NCBI GenBank assembly: GCA_016215025.1
Contig: JACRMI010000028.1
Coordinates: 1 to 64,000, forward strand
Length of the DNA: 64,000 nucleotides
From: Chloroflexota bacterium
Lineage (GTDB): Bacteria; Chloroflexota; Anaerolineae; UBA4142
Direction of reading: 5' to 3'
Under the pieces are notes generated by a model, which saw only the letters and a program-made list of their open reading frames with translations, was not told where the DNA came from and ran no database searches. The first letter of the stretch is position 1; each line of letters opens with the position of its first letter. The position numbers were made by a program, and so were the translations under genes. Positions 38,032-46,968 of this stretch are shown piece after piece.

Positions 38032-40190
38032 AGAAAATTGCAATTGCCCTGTTATTCACCCTCTTTGCCATTTTGTTGCTTGGGAATAGCGCCACCATCG
38101 CGCGCGTGGACGCACGCGTTCATTCGCCGCTTGATCCAGCGCTGGCCGAGTTGCTCGCCGCGCAACCGGCCGGGCAAACGCGAGTGATCGTCGTATTGAA
38201 GGATCAACTTGCCCCGCGCACGATCGGCGGACGGGATCGCGCCGAGCGACGACGACTTGTCGTGCAGAATTTACGCGCGCATTCGGATCGAACACAGGCC
38301 AATGTACGTGCGCTGCTCAATGCGCGGTCGAATCAAGGACGCGCGCGCGGGGTCACGCCGCTGTGGGTGCTCAACGCCATTGCGCTGACCGCCGACAACG
38401 CAGTGATCGCCGAACTCGCGCGATTGCCGGAGGTGAGCCGTATCATTGCCGATGCAACGATTGCCGCACCACGTCCGATGGCTCAAACGTCCGCGGCGGC
38501 CGAACCGAACATCAACCTGATCGACGCGCCAGCTTTATGGAACCTGGGTTATCGCGGGCAAGGCGTCGTCGTCGCGAATATGGACACGGGCGCGGATTAC
38601 GCACATCCCGATCTTGCCGCGCAGTGGCGAGGCGGGAGCAATAGTTGGTATGATCCGTATGGTCAGCATCCTACGACACCCACCGACATGAACGGACATG
38701 GAACGTGGACGATGAGTGTGATGGTCGGGCGCGACAACGGCGGCAGTTCAATCGGCGTTGCGCCGGATGCAAAATGGATCGCGGTAAAAATATTCGATGA
38801 CAGCGGCAATGCGACGTTGAGCGGAATTCACCTCGGATTCCAATGGCTCCTCGATCCGGACGGCAACTCGCTGACGGCCGATGCGCCTGATGTGGTAAAC
38901 AATTCGTGGTCGTTCAACAGTATCGGCTGCTTTCTCGATTTCGAACCAGACTTGCAGGCGTTGATTGCAGCGGACATTACGCCGGTTTTTTCCGCCGGTA
39001 ATTTTGGACCGAATAGTTCGACGAGCGCGAGTCCGGGCAACAACCCCAGCGCTTTCGCCGTCGGCGCGACAGGCAATAACGATGCGATTGCCAGCTTTAG
39101 CAGTCGTGGTCCCACCAATTGTGGACGAAGTACGAATGTTACTTTTCCGGCAGTCGTTGCGCCCGGCGTGAACGTTCGCACCGCCGATTTGTATGGCTTG
39201 TATACATATGTCTCAGGCACATCCTTTTCCGCGCCGCACACCACTGGAACCTTGGCGTTGTTGCTGAGCGCATTTCCGAATCTTACAGTCGCGCAACAAG
39301 AGAACGCACTCGTCTCGACTGCGACGGACCTGGGTTCCGCTGGCTCCGACAACACATTTGGCGCCGGACGCATCAACGCACTTGCCGCGTACAACGCGCT
39401 TGCCAATGGCAACGGGAATAACGCAACGCCAACTCCCAGCGTTGCGCCAACGAATACGCCAACCCCGCTTGCGACCTGGACGCCGACTCGCACGCCAACT
39501 GCAACCCCGTTACCAACTCAAACTGCGACGCCGTTACCCACCGCAACCGCAACGCCCAGTCCGACACCTACATCAGCGCCCAATGCAATTTTTTCCGATG
39601 GATTCGAATCGGGTAATTTGAGCGCATGGTCAAGTGCGACGACTGGGGGCGGTCGCCTCAGCGTAACAGCCAACGCGACGCTGAACGGCGCATTCGGTAT
39701 GCAGGCGGTCATCACCAGTACGACCGCGATCTATGTAACGGATAATTCGCCGACCAATGAAGCATCGTATCATGCGCGATTTTATTTCTCGCCCAACGGC
39801 ATCACAATGGCGAATGGGACCACTCACGAACTTTTGGTTGGACGTTCCACTGCGGGGACAACCCTCTTTAGCGTGCAGATGCGGCGTTCGTCCGGGAATT
39901 ATCAAGTGCGCGCGCTAGTACGCAATAACAGCGGCTCAAACCTCGCGACCAATTGGTACACGATCAGCAACGCGAGTCACGCGATTGAAATCGCTTGGCA
40001 AGCCAGCGCGAGTGGCTCACTTGCTTTGTGGCTCGACGGTGCGCTCAAGCAAACGCGCAATGGCATCGCGAATGGCAACCACCGGCTAGACCAAATCCGA
40101 TTGGGCGCAATGAATCTGCCTTCGGGTATCTCCGGCACCGAACATTTTGACGGATTTGTTTCGACGCGAACGACGTATATCGGACCCTAG
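38028..40190 (+). CDS. S8 family subtilisin-like protease with Thr/Pro linker and LamG-like C-terminal domain
   Basis: Asp (NMDTGADYAHPD), His (DMNGHGTWTMSV), Ser (VSGTSFSAPHTTG) motifs; ATG at 38028 overlaps the previous stop; ends [11 protein letters not shown]. Confidence 0.92.
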   Translation: MKKIAIALLFTLFAILLLGNSATIARVDARVHSPLDPALAELLAAQPAGQTRVIVVLKDQLAPRTIGGRDRAERRRLVVQNLRAHSDRTQANVRALLNARSNQGRARGVTPLWVLNAIALTADNAVIAELARLPEVSRIIADATIAAPRPMAQTSAAAEPNINLIDAPALWNLGYRGQGVVVANMDTGADYAHPDLAAQWRGGSNSWYDPYGQHPTTPTDMNGHGTWTMSVMVGRDNGGSSIGVAPDAKWIAVKIFDDSGNATLSGIHLGFQWLLDPDGNSLTADAPDVVNNSWSFNSIGCFLDFEPDLQALIAADITPVFSAGNFGPNSSTSASPGNNPSAFAVGATGNNDAIASFSSRGPTNCGRSTNVTFPAVVAPGVNVRTADLYGLYTYVSGTSFSAPHTTGTLALLLSAFPNLTVAQQENALVSTATDLGSAGSDNTFGAGRINALAAYNALANGNGNNATPTPSVAPTNTPTPLATWTPTRTPTATPLPTQTATPLPTATATPSPTPTSAPNAIFSDGFESGNLSAWSSATTGGGRLSVTANATLNGAFGMQAVITSTTAIYVTDNSPTNEASYHARFYFSPNGITMANGTTHELLVGRSTAGTTLFSVQMRRSSGNYQVRALVRNNSGSNLATNWYTISNASHAIEIAWQASASGSLALWLDGALKQTRNGIANGNHRLDQIRLGAMNLPSGISGTEHFDGFVSTRTTYIGP

Positions 40191-40215
40191 CCAATTTCTT
40201 TAAGGGGAAACGCAA

Positions 40216-40917
40216 ATGGAACGCCAACGATTGATGATTTTAGCGCTCTTGATATTATGCTTTGGATTCGGTTGTCAATTTGCGAATATGTTCGCTGCGA
40301 CTGCTGAAGATGAACCCATCAGCGAAGAAGAAGCTTTTGAGATCGAACCGGTGGCCCCCGCCGAGCCAACCGAGCTGTTTGAGACGCCAACCCTGGCCGC
40401 CAAAGTGCCGACGGTTGTATCGATTTTGCCTGTCAAGACGCCAACGCGTCAGGTGGCGACACCGGCAAAAACACCCACCAAGAATACAAGTTCAACCCGT
40501 GTGGCCGTTGGTCCTACGCTCCCTGTATTAAAAACTCCGGTTCGAACCGTGGTGGCGACTACCATACCGTTTGCCCCTGTCGCCGGTAGTTCGTTCGTGC
40601 CGCCTCCGCCACCCTGTCGCAGCCCCAACGCCAAGATTACGTTCCCCACGTCCGACCGCAGTGTGTCCGGCACCATTGAAATTCTCGGGACCGCCAATCG
40701 CTCCGATTTGAAATTGTGGAAGGTAGAATATCGTCCGGCTTCAACAAGCGCATTCACCGAGTTGAATAAATCGGACAAAGGTATTTCGAACGGTGTGCTG
40801 GGACGCTTGGCGACCAAGAATTTGCCCAATGGAACCTATTGGCTTCGGCTCAGCGTCCTAGGCAAAGAACATATCTTTCTTGCGCCCTGCCAAGCGCGAT
40901 TCAAGATAACCAATTGA
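40216..40917 (+). CDS. Thr/Pro-rich probable lipoprotein
   Basis: N-terminal hydrophobic stretch ending FGFGC; low-complexity Pro/Thr stretch; C-terminal beta domain. Confidence 0.65.
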   Translation: MERQRLMILALLILCFGFGCQFANMFAATAEDEPISEEEAFEIEPVAPAEPTELFETPTLAAKVPTVVSILPVKTPTRQVATPAKTPTKNTSSTRVAVGPTLPVLKTPVRTVVATTIPFAPVAGSSFVPPPPPCRSPNAKITFPTSDRSVSGTIEILGTANRSDLKLWKVEYRPASTSAFTELNKSDKGISNGVLGRLATKNLPNGTYWLRLSVLGKEHIFLAPCQARFKITN

Positions 40918-41075
40918 CCCTTCTCGATTTGCATGTTCCTGCTTTTCTCGGCAAAGGACTCGCGCTGGCAATCTCATTGGTCGGCACCCTCCTGACGCTC
41001 AACACGGTTAGTGACTTTTTGATCCATCCCGCGATCGATTCAGTTGGCGACCGTACATCATCTGCAAAACACGCA

Positions 41076-41106
41076 AAACTCCCACCGGCAATGCCGGTGG
41101 GAGTTT
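41076..41106. terminator. Bidirectional terminator hairpin
   Basis: aaactcccaccggca / tgccggtgggagttt between convergent genes. Confidence 0.8.
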
Positions 41107-41111
41107 GCAAT

Positions 41112-42461
41112 TCAGTCTCCCGTTTCTGTACTGCTCGAAACCGGTAGAGGATTCGTCTGGAGCCGCAAGGTCTCCGGCATGTTGATCAGCAATGGCAAAC
41201 GAACTACCAAGTCGAGCGCGATAAAGAAGAGAAACACATATTGAGGTCCGACCTTGTCCCAGATAATGCCTGCTAGAAAAGTGGCTGTTGCATTGAATAC
41301 CATTTTAGTGAATCGAGCAATGCCCAGCCACCGCCCCATCTGCTGCGCGACCACGAGTTCGCGTTCCATCGCTGCTGCAATTGGGCCGCCGATATAGAAA
41401 AAACCTTGCAGCATTCCAGCGACGAGCAGTACGGCGGGATGTGGCGAAACGATGAGTAGAATCAGGGACAGCCAAAATAACGGAATGGACAAATAGAGAA
41501 TACGTTTGCGCCCGACCTTGTCTGCAAGACGCCCCAGGGGAATTGCAAAAATTATAGAGGTGAGGGCGGCACTCGTCACGACCGCGCCCAAGACAAGTTC
41601 GTCTGCGCCCTTAATCTCATGCGCGAAAACCGGCACAAAGGGAAAGATCATCCCCAGAGGCAAACTGCCAATCGAGGCAATCACGAGCCAGCGTTTCAAG
41701 TTCTTTCCTTCGCGCAGCACCTCGGAGAGATCACGGATCAGATTGGGCGTATACACCCCAGGCGCATGCCACCGTCGATTGGACAACTGCGTTGCAACGA
41801 TGCCGAAAGTGAGTCCTGAGAACAGAAACGCCACAAAGAAAAGCGGACGGATCCCAGCCGTCGTGACGCCGCCGAACAGCGTCACAAGCCAAGCGCCGAT
41901 GAGTGGACCGGCCATCCCCAAGAGTCCCGCGCCGAAGGTTTCGCAGATCATCATGCCGGTGGCGCGGTCTTCATTCACCAGACAATTTCCGCAGATGGTC
42001 GCGCAGCTGTGAGTGCTGATCGAGTAGCCGAGCCAATAGGTCGCCATGGCGATAAAGGCAAACATCCAATCATTGACCAAGCCATACGTCAGATAGGAAC
42101 ACGCCACCAACCCAATGCCAAGCAAGTAGATCTTGCGAGGACCAATGCGATCAATGTACCAACCGGTGAACGGTCCGATCACGCCGGCGAGAAACATCCC
42201 CAGACTAATGACCATGCCCAACTGCGTTGCCGTTGCGCCAAGCGAAACAATGTAGAGAGAAAGATACGGAAAAACAATCTGGTACGCTAAACGATCAAGG
42301 GAGGTGCGCATTACTGTAACGCGCCAATCGCGCGCCTGCCGAACGAGGAAAGCCATCCAGCTTGAGACAAAGAGTGTGTTCACTTTCATCGTAAACATTA
42401 TATCCCAAGCCGCAAGTTGTCTCAAATAATGACCTAGTGCCGTGCCTCCGGTCCGTTCCAA
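41112..42461 (-). CDS. MFS transporter
   Basis: About 12 TM segments; GRLADKVGRKRILYL motif; true start uncertain. Confidence 0.85.
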   Translation of the reverse strand: MERTGGTALGHYLRQLAAWDIMFTMKVNTLFVSSWMAFLVRQARDWRVTVMRTSLDRLAYQIVFPYLSLYIVSLGATATQLGMVISLGMFLAGVIGPFTGWYIDRIGPRKIYLLGIGLVACSYLTYGLVNDWMFAFIAMATYWLGYSISTHSCATICGNCLVNEDRATGMMICETFGAGLLGMAGPLIGAWLVTLFGGVTTAGIRPLFFVAFLFSGLTFGIVATQLSNRRWHAPGVYTPNLIRDLSEVLREGKNLKRWLVIASIGSLPLGMIFPFVPVFAHEIKGADELVLGAVVTSAALTSIIFAIPLGRLADKVGRKRILYLSIPLFWLSLILLIVSPHPAVLLVAGMLQGFFYIGGPIAAAMERELVVAQQMGRWLGIARFTKMVFNATATFLAGIIWDKVGPQYVFLFFIALDLVVRLPLLINMPETLRLQTNPLPVSSSTETGD

Positions 42462-42850
42462 CGCCTGAATAAATCGGGATGCGCGACACCCAATAAATCC
42501 AGCACGCGCCCGACGGTCTGATTCACAATGTCGTCAATCGTCTTGGGCTTGTGATAGAACGCCGGCATCGGCGGCGTAATGATCGCGCCTATCTCGGCTG
42601 CCTGGGTCATCAAGCGCAAATGCCCCACGTGCAACGGAGTTTCGCGCACGACGAGAACGAGGCGGCGTCGTTCCTTGAGCGTCACATCGGCGGCGCGCAC
42701 CAATAAATTATCGTTGAACGAATTAGCAATGCCGGACAAGGTCTTGATCGAGCAAGGGACCACGACCATTCCATCCGTGTGAAACGAACCGCTCGCAATC
42801 GAGATAGTAAATATAGGCAAGCCTTCAAGCGGGTCGCCGTGGGTTCGTCT
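42434..42850 (-). pseudogene. UbiX/Pad1-like prenyl-FMN synthase family, N-terminally truncated
   Basis: IASGSFHTDGMVVVPCSIKTLSGIANSFNDNLLVRAADVTLKERRRLVLVVRETPLH matches UbiX core; N-terminal Rossmann part absent. Confidence 0.75.
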
Positions 42851-42854
42851 ATCT

Positions 42855-43150
42855 AAGTCTTGAAGACCCTCTATCGTGCGCCCAAGGCAAATGCAATTTA
42901 TGAACGGTTTTTGGGTGGCGTACGAAGAAAATGTCTCGACCGCATCCTGGTCTTGGGAGAGCAACATTTGTATCGCGTGATCCGGGACGCGAAGTGCGTG
43001 GAGTATTTTAACCACGCGCGGCCACACCTGGGGATTGAGCAAAGAATTGCGGAGGGGCTTGGATCAGAGAGAAAAGAGGAACGAAAGGGAAAGATTATCG
43101 CGTTTCCAGTGCTCAATAGGCTGCATCACGATTACCGGCTCACCGCGTAA
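42855..43150 (+). mobile_element. Transposase C-terminal remnant (rve/integrase-core type)
   Basis: RAPKANAIYERFLGGVRRKCLDRILVLGEQHLYRVIRDAKCVEYFNHARPHLGIEQRI. Confidence 0.8.
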
Positions 43151-43541
43151 GACACCCAGGGCCGATAAATGGGAACGGACAGGGTTTTCAGCCAACACAG
43201 GTTAAATCTTATGGGTGTGCAGAGTCTATTAAGGTTGTCCCCCAACAGTCCAGTGATAAGCGTGCCCCTAAAACGCGAGGGAAAGTTGGACCGGTTGCTG
43301 GTCAACCGGAATTGGCGTGCCTAGTCCAATAATGGTGGACACATCCAGCCCACGTGCTGGATAGCGTCTCACCGCTCGGGTAGTCTGCGCATCACCGAAA
43401 ATAAAATCGCGCGTCTTGGGAGCGAAACGAACATCGATTGTTTTGCCTGCTTAGGTCGTACCGACACCACATTGATAATCCTAAATCGGAAGATGCTACG
43501 TCTTACGCTTGAAAGACGAGCGCATGGACCCGAGACCGTTT

Positions 43542-44735
43542 TCACAAGGAACCTAAGGGGAGCTGCCCAGCTTTGAGAGCTGTGGTTTGGTCGAGGGTGA
43601 ACGGTGGTTCGAAGAGGTCTGCGGTTTCTCCATAACAACGGAATAGATCCGCAATAAAGTGAAGCCGCTCCGCCAAGTTAGACCAATCGACCGCTCCGGT
43701 CTCACTCAGACTGTCCGGCGTGGGATCGATCTCTTTGAGCAAAACCAATAAATCCGGGTTGGCGACCTGCTTGATCAAGGCAGGAAATTCGGCATGCAGA
43801 TCCTCGCCTAATCGGAGGCAGACGCCGTGCGGGAGCGTCAGGACCATCATATGCTCAGTGACGAGCGATCGGAGCTGCTGGCGTATATCCACGCGCAATT
43901 GGTTCATGGCGAGATCGAACAACGTCGGTCGCCGAAACACATGCCGGACGAGCAGGGTGAGATAGAGAAACCAGCCGCGCCCTGGAAACAAGGCTTGGAG
44001 TAGACGAAGCGTAAACAGACGGGGCTTGACCCAGCCGGCTTCGAGCGCCGCGGTAATTTCGGGTTGCAAGCGGGTCTGCTCGTGCAGACCAATTTCGAGG
44101 TTGGCGAGTAGCATCGCTTCCGCACGCACCTTGGGATCCCGCTCGAAAAGGGCTTGATAGTAGCGTGCAAAGGCTTGCCGCAATAAGCGCTGCCCTTCGG
44201 GCGGCTCGCCCGGTCGCAAGGATGCGCAAAAGTGTGCTAGGTGATCGGCGTTGAAGGACGGATCATCGAGACAGGTTGCAGCAAAACGTGCGAACTCGCG
44301 TCCAATCTCCGCAAACACTTTCAAGTTTCCCCGCGCAACGGAATCGCTCGCTCGCTCCATCGCACCCAAAGGATTCAGCACCGCCCACGCTTGTTGGCGA
44401 ATCTCGTTGGGTTCGCGTGGACTATCCAGGGCTTGAGCAAGTGCAACCACGTTGTCCGTCGTTGGCTCGGTCCGCGATTCGCTTGTCAAGAAACGCTCCA
44501 AGGTGCGGCGCATATCTTCTTTGCGAATGGTCTGTCCAGCTTGTTTGGATGCCCAAGTCGCAAAGGTGCACCAATTGGCAGCCGGAGCAGTACGCGCCGC
44601 GACCACGAGTGAAAGCTCGTGATAGCATTGTGTGATTTGCAGGTTGCGCAGAACGGGATCGCGGAGAGCCGCGATGCGCTCTACATCGGTCGGGGAAGGT
44701 CTGTCGGTGCGCTCGGTTTGAAGGTACATGGTCAA
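43542..44735 (-). CDS. Conserved-looking hypothetical protein
   Basis: 397-aa ORF with coherent composition; no family recognised. Confidence 0.55.
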   Translation of the reverse strand: MTMYLQTERTDRPSPTDVERIAALRDPVLRNLQITQCYHELSLVVAARTAPAANWCTFATWASKQAGQTIRKEDMRRTLERFLTSESRTEPTTDNVVALAQALDSPREPNEIRQQAWAVLNPLGAMERASDSVARGNLKVFAEIGREFARFAATCLDDPSFNADHLAHFCASLRPGEPPEGQRLLRQAFARYYQALFERDPKVRAEAMLLANLEIGLHEQTRLQPEITAALEAGWVKPRLFTLRLLQALFPGRGWFLYLTLLVRHVFRRPTLFDLAMNQLRVDIRQQLRSLVTEHMMVLTLPHGVCLRLGEDLHAEFPALIKQVANPDLLVLLKEIDPTPDSLSETGAVDWSNLAERLHFIADLFRCYGETADLFEPPFTLDQTTALKAGQLPLGSL

Positions 44736-45119
44736 TCCTCAATCACATGTGCCGTTGTCGCTATGCCACCTCGGTGCCATCGGCTTGGCGAAACCCGATG
44801 CGTTAGCCGGTTTGCTGTTCGCGTGATGGATTCCCGATCTATCCCAAATGGGTGTGCGGGAAGGCCTCGCAATGCTTTAGCCCGTCTCCGAAAAACCCGA
44901 TCGAGGCTGGCATGGGCGAACGGAATCACTCCCACCCAAGACACGCTGCACAGATGCATCAGCATCCGTTCTAGTTCGCGCGCGCCAGAACCAAAAATCT
45001 CACGGCACTTTCCAAGGTCTGACGTGGTCCACCCGCTGTCCTTGCCCATTTCAAATCGTGTTGTGGGGATCGAGTATAGAGTGCCTCCAAAATCAAGTCA
45101 ATAGGGGGGCGACATAGTG

Positions 45120-45221
45120 TTTGATGACACCCGGTCTTTATATGTGCTCGTCTATCATTTCGACAAAGGTCTCCAATAGCGAAAGGGCAAAGCAGTGGCG
45201 ATTTTCCCGAAGCACTTCTAG
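45120..45221 (-). pseudogene. Duplicated 3' tail of an HD-GYP gene
   Basis: ALEVLRENRHCFALSLLETFVEMIDEHI vs ALKVLQENRHCFDPSLLETFVDMIGEHP at 2978-3574; nucleotide similarity extends past the stop. Confidence 0.85.
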
Positions 45222-46028
45222 GGCATGCTGGGACTGGACGAATTTGCCCTGAAAAAGAGGCATCGCGATTTTGTCGTGATTGTCACGGCGCGGCTGCCGA
45301 ACGACCGCCTTGCGATTTTGGCCGTGTTGTCCGACCGCGACAAAGTGACGGTCAAAGCGTTCTTGCAAAGTATTCCTCCGGCTTTGGCGGCGATGCTCCA
45401 TACCGCGTGCGTGGATATGTACGAGAGTTACATCCAAGCAGTGCGCGAAGCCTTGCCCTGGGTCCAAATCGTTATTGACCGATTTCACGTCGCTCAGAAG
45501 TATCGCGCAGCGGCGGACAACGTGCGCAGACAGGAACTCAAACGTCTCAAACACGAACTGCCCAAGCCGGAATACCAGCAACTCAAAGGGAGTATGTGGC
45601 CGCCGACTTGACCCCCGAAGAACAAGCCTGCTTGGCGCGACTCTTCACCTATTCGCCCGAGTTGGAAGCCGCCCATCTCTTGCGGGACGAGTTGACGGCG
45701 ATCTTTGAACACGTGCCTAGCCCGCCCCAAGCTCAAGAGCGGATTCGCGCGTGGCAAGAGCGGGTGCGACACAGCGGCTTGAGTTGCTTCGATGATTTTC
45801 TGAACACGCTGGATCACGGGTGGAACGAATCCTCAACTACTTTGTCCGGCGGAACTCCAGCGGCTTTCTCGAAGGATTGAACAATAAACTCAAGGTCCTG
45901 AAGCGGCGTTGCTATGGTCAATTCAATGTGGGGCATCTGTTCCAGCGCATTTTTCTGGATTTGGAGGGCTATCGTTTGTTCGCTCGACGCACCACTATAT
46001 GTGCCGTCTATCACAGCTATGCCCAATG
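45222..46028 (+). mobile_element. Degenerate ISL3-family transposase
   Basis: LGLDEFALKKRHRDFVVIVT...VDMYESYIQAVREALPWVQIVIDRFHVAQKYR..., then frameshifted pieces ending GFLEGLNNKLKVLKRRCYGQFNVGHLFQRIFLDLEGY. Confidence 0.88.
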
Positions 46029-46408
46029 AACCAGAATCGTTACGCGTGTTTCGCGATTTTCGGAAGGTGTGGGAAGAGGGTGATCTCTATCAGCGCAAGC
46101 ATTTGTTGGGGCTTGTAGTCGAAAAAGTGTGGGTGAAGGGATACGAAATTTCGGCAATCACTTTGCGACCATCGTATCATCTTGTGGTTACGGGATTGAA
46201 GAAAGCAGTTGAGGACAGTGGCATCTCGGCTGAAGGGACTCAGGACGGTAATGATAATGAAAAAGAAAAAACCATCCAGAAAGATAGCACAATTTCCAGA
46301 TGGATAAACGGGAGCGACGGGCATCCAGCCCTTATAACCCTCTGGAAACTACTTGTCGCTCCAGCAACATTAATCGCCAATCCATTTCAAGGCTGTGTAG
46401 AAGATTAG
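46019..46408 (+). pseudogene. Recombinase-like C-terminal remnant
   Basis: LRVFRDFRKVWEEGDLYQRKHLLGLVVEKVWVKGYEISAITLRPSYHLVV resembles serine recombinase C-termini. Confidence 0.5.
46308..46324 (+). repeat. Copy 2 of GGGAGCGACGGGC(G/A)T dispersed element
   Basis: acgggagcgacgggcat; a GTCGCTCC arm follows at about 46358. Confidence 0.65.
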
Positions 46409-46498
46409 AGCATGTCCCTGAAATGATGGCAAATCGAATTTCGACTTATCAAAAACGCACGCGCGTGATCAAGAATCGCACGCGCGCGTTTATTTGCC

Positions 46499-46681
46499 TC
46501 ATCCGCGCGTTTTTTCAACACGCTCGTCGTATGTGCCTCGATCATTACCGACCCGTTTCAACAAACCGCGCTCGGACATACCCTTGAGCAAGCGGAAGGC
46601 CTGTGATTCGGATAGGTGACATAGTTCAGCCGCTTCGGCACGAGTGATTTTGCCATGTGCCTGAACGAACTGGTTCACCAT
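46499..46681 (-). pseudogene. Winged-helix DNA-binding fragment
   Basis: KITRAEAAELCHLSESQAFRLLKGMSERGLLKRVGNDRGTYD; probably a truncated larger protein. Confidence 0.5.
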
Positions 46682-46968
46682 CGCTTCAACCTACATCGGA
46701 TCACATCTGCGCACGAACGTACGCTGACGAGAGACCTCATGCGCGATAAACCGCCAGCGAGAAACGACCGAGGTCAGCTTGGTGATAGATGCGTCGTTTT
46801 TTTCTCTCCCCACGCTTCAAGCAATGCGAGTTCTACCATATCTTCCATGCTGACACGTACCTTTGCTGTAAGTTTCTGCGTTGATTCGAGATGATGGCGC
46901 TATTCGTGCGCTCTGCCCATCTTGGAGTATAATTGACCTCGCTGATTCTCGAAACGAAAGGAGCGCTT

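Noticed and set aside
45814-46026. Minus-strand 70-aa ORF MGIAVIDGTYSGASSEQ...
   Set aside because: Antisense of the ISL3 transposase 3' end.
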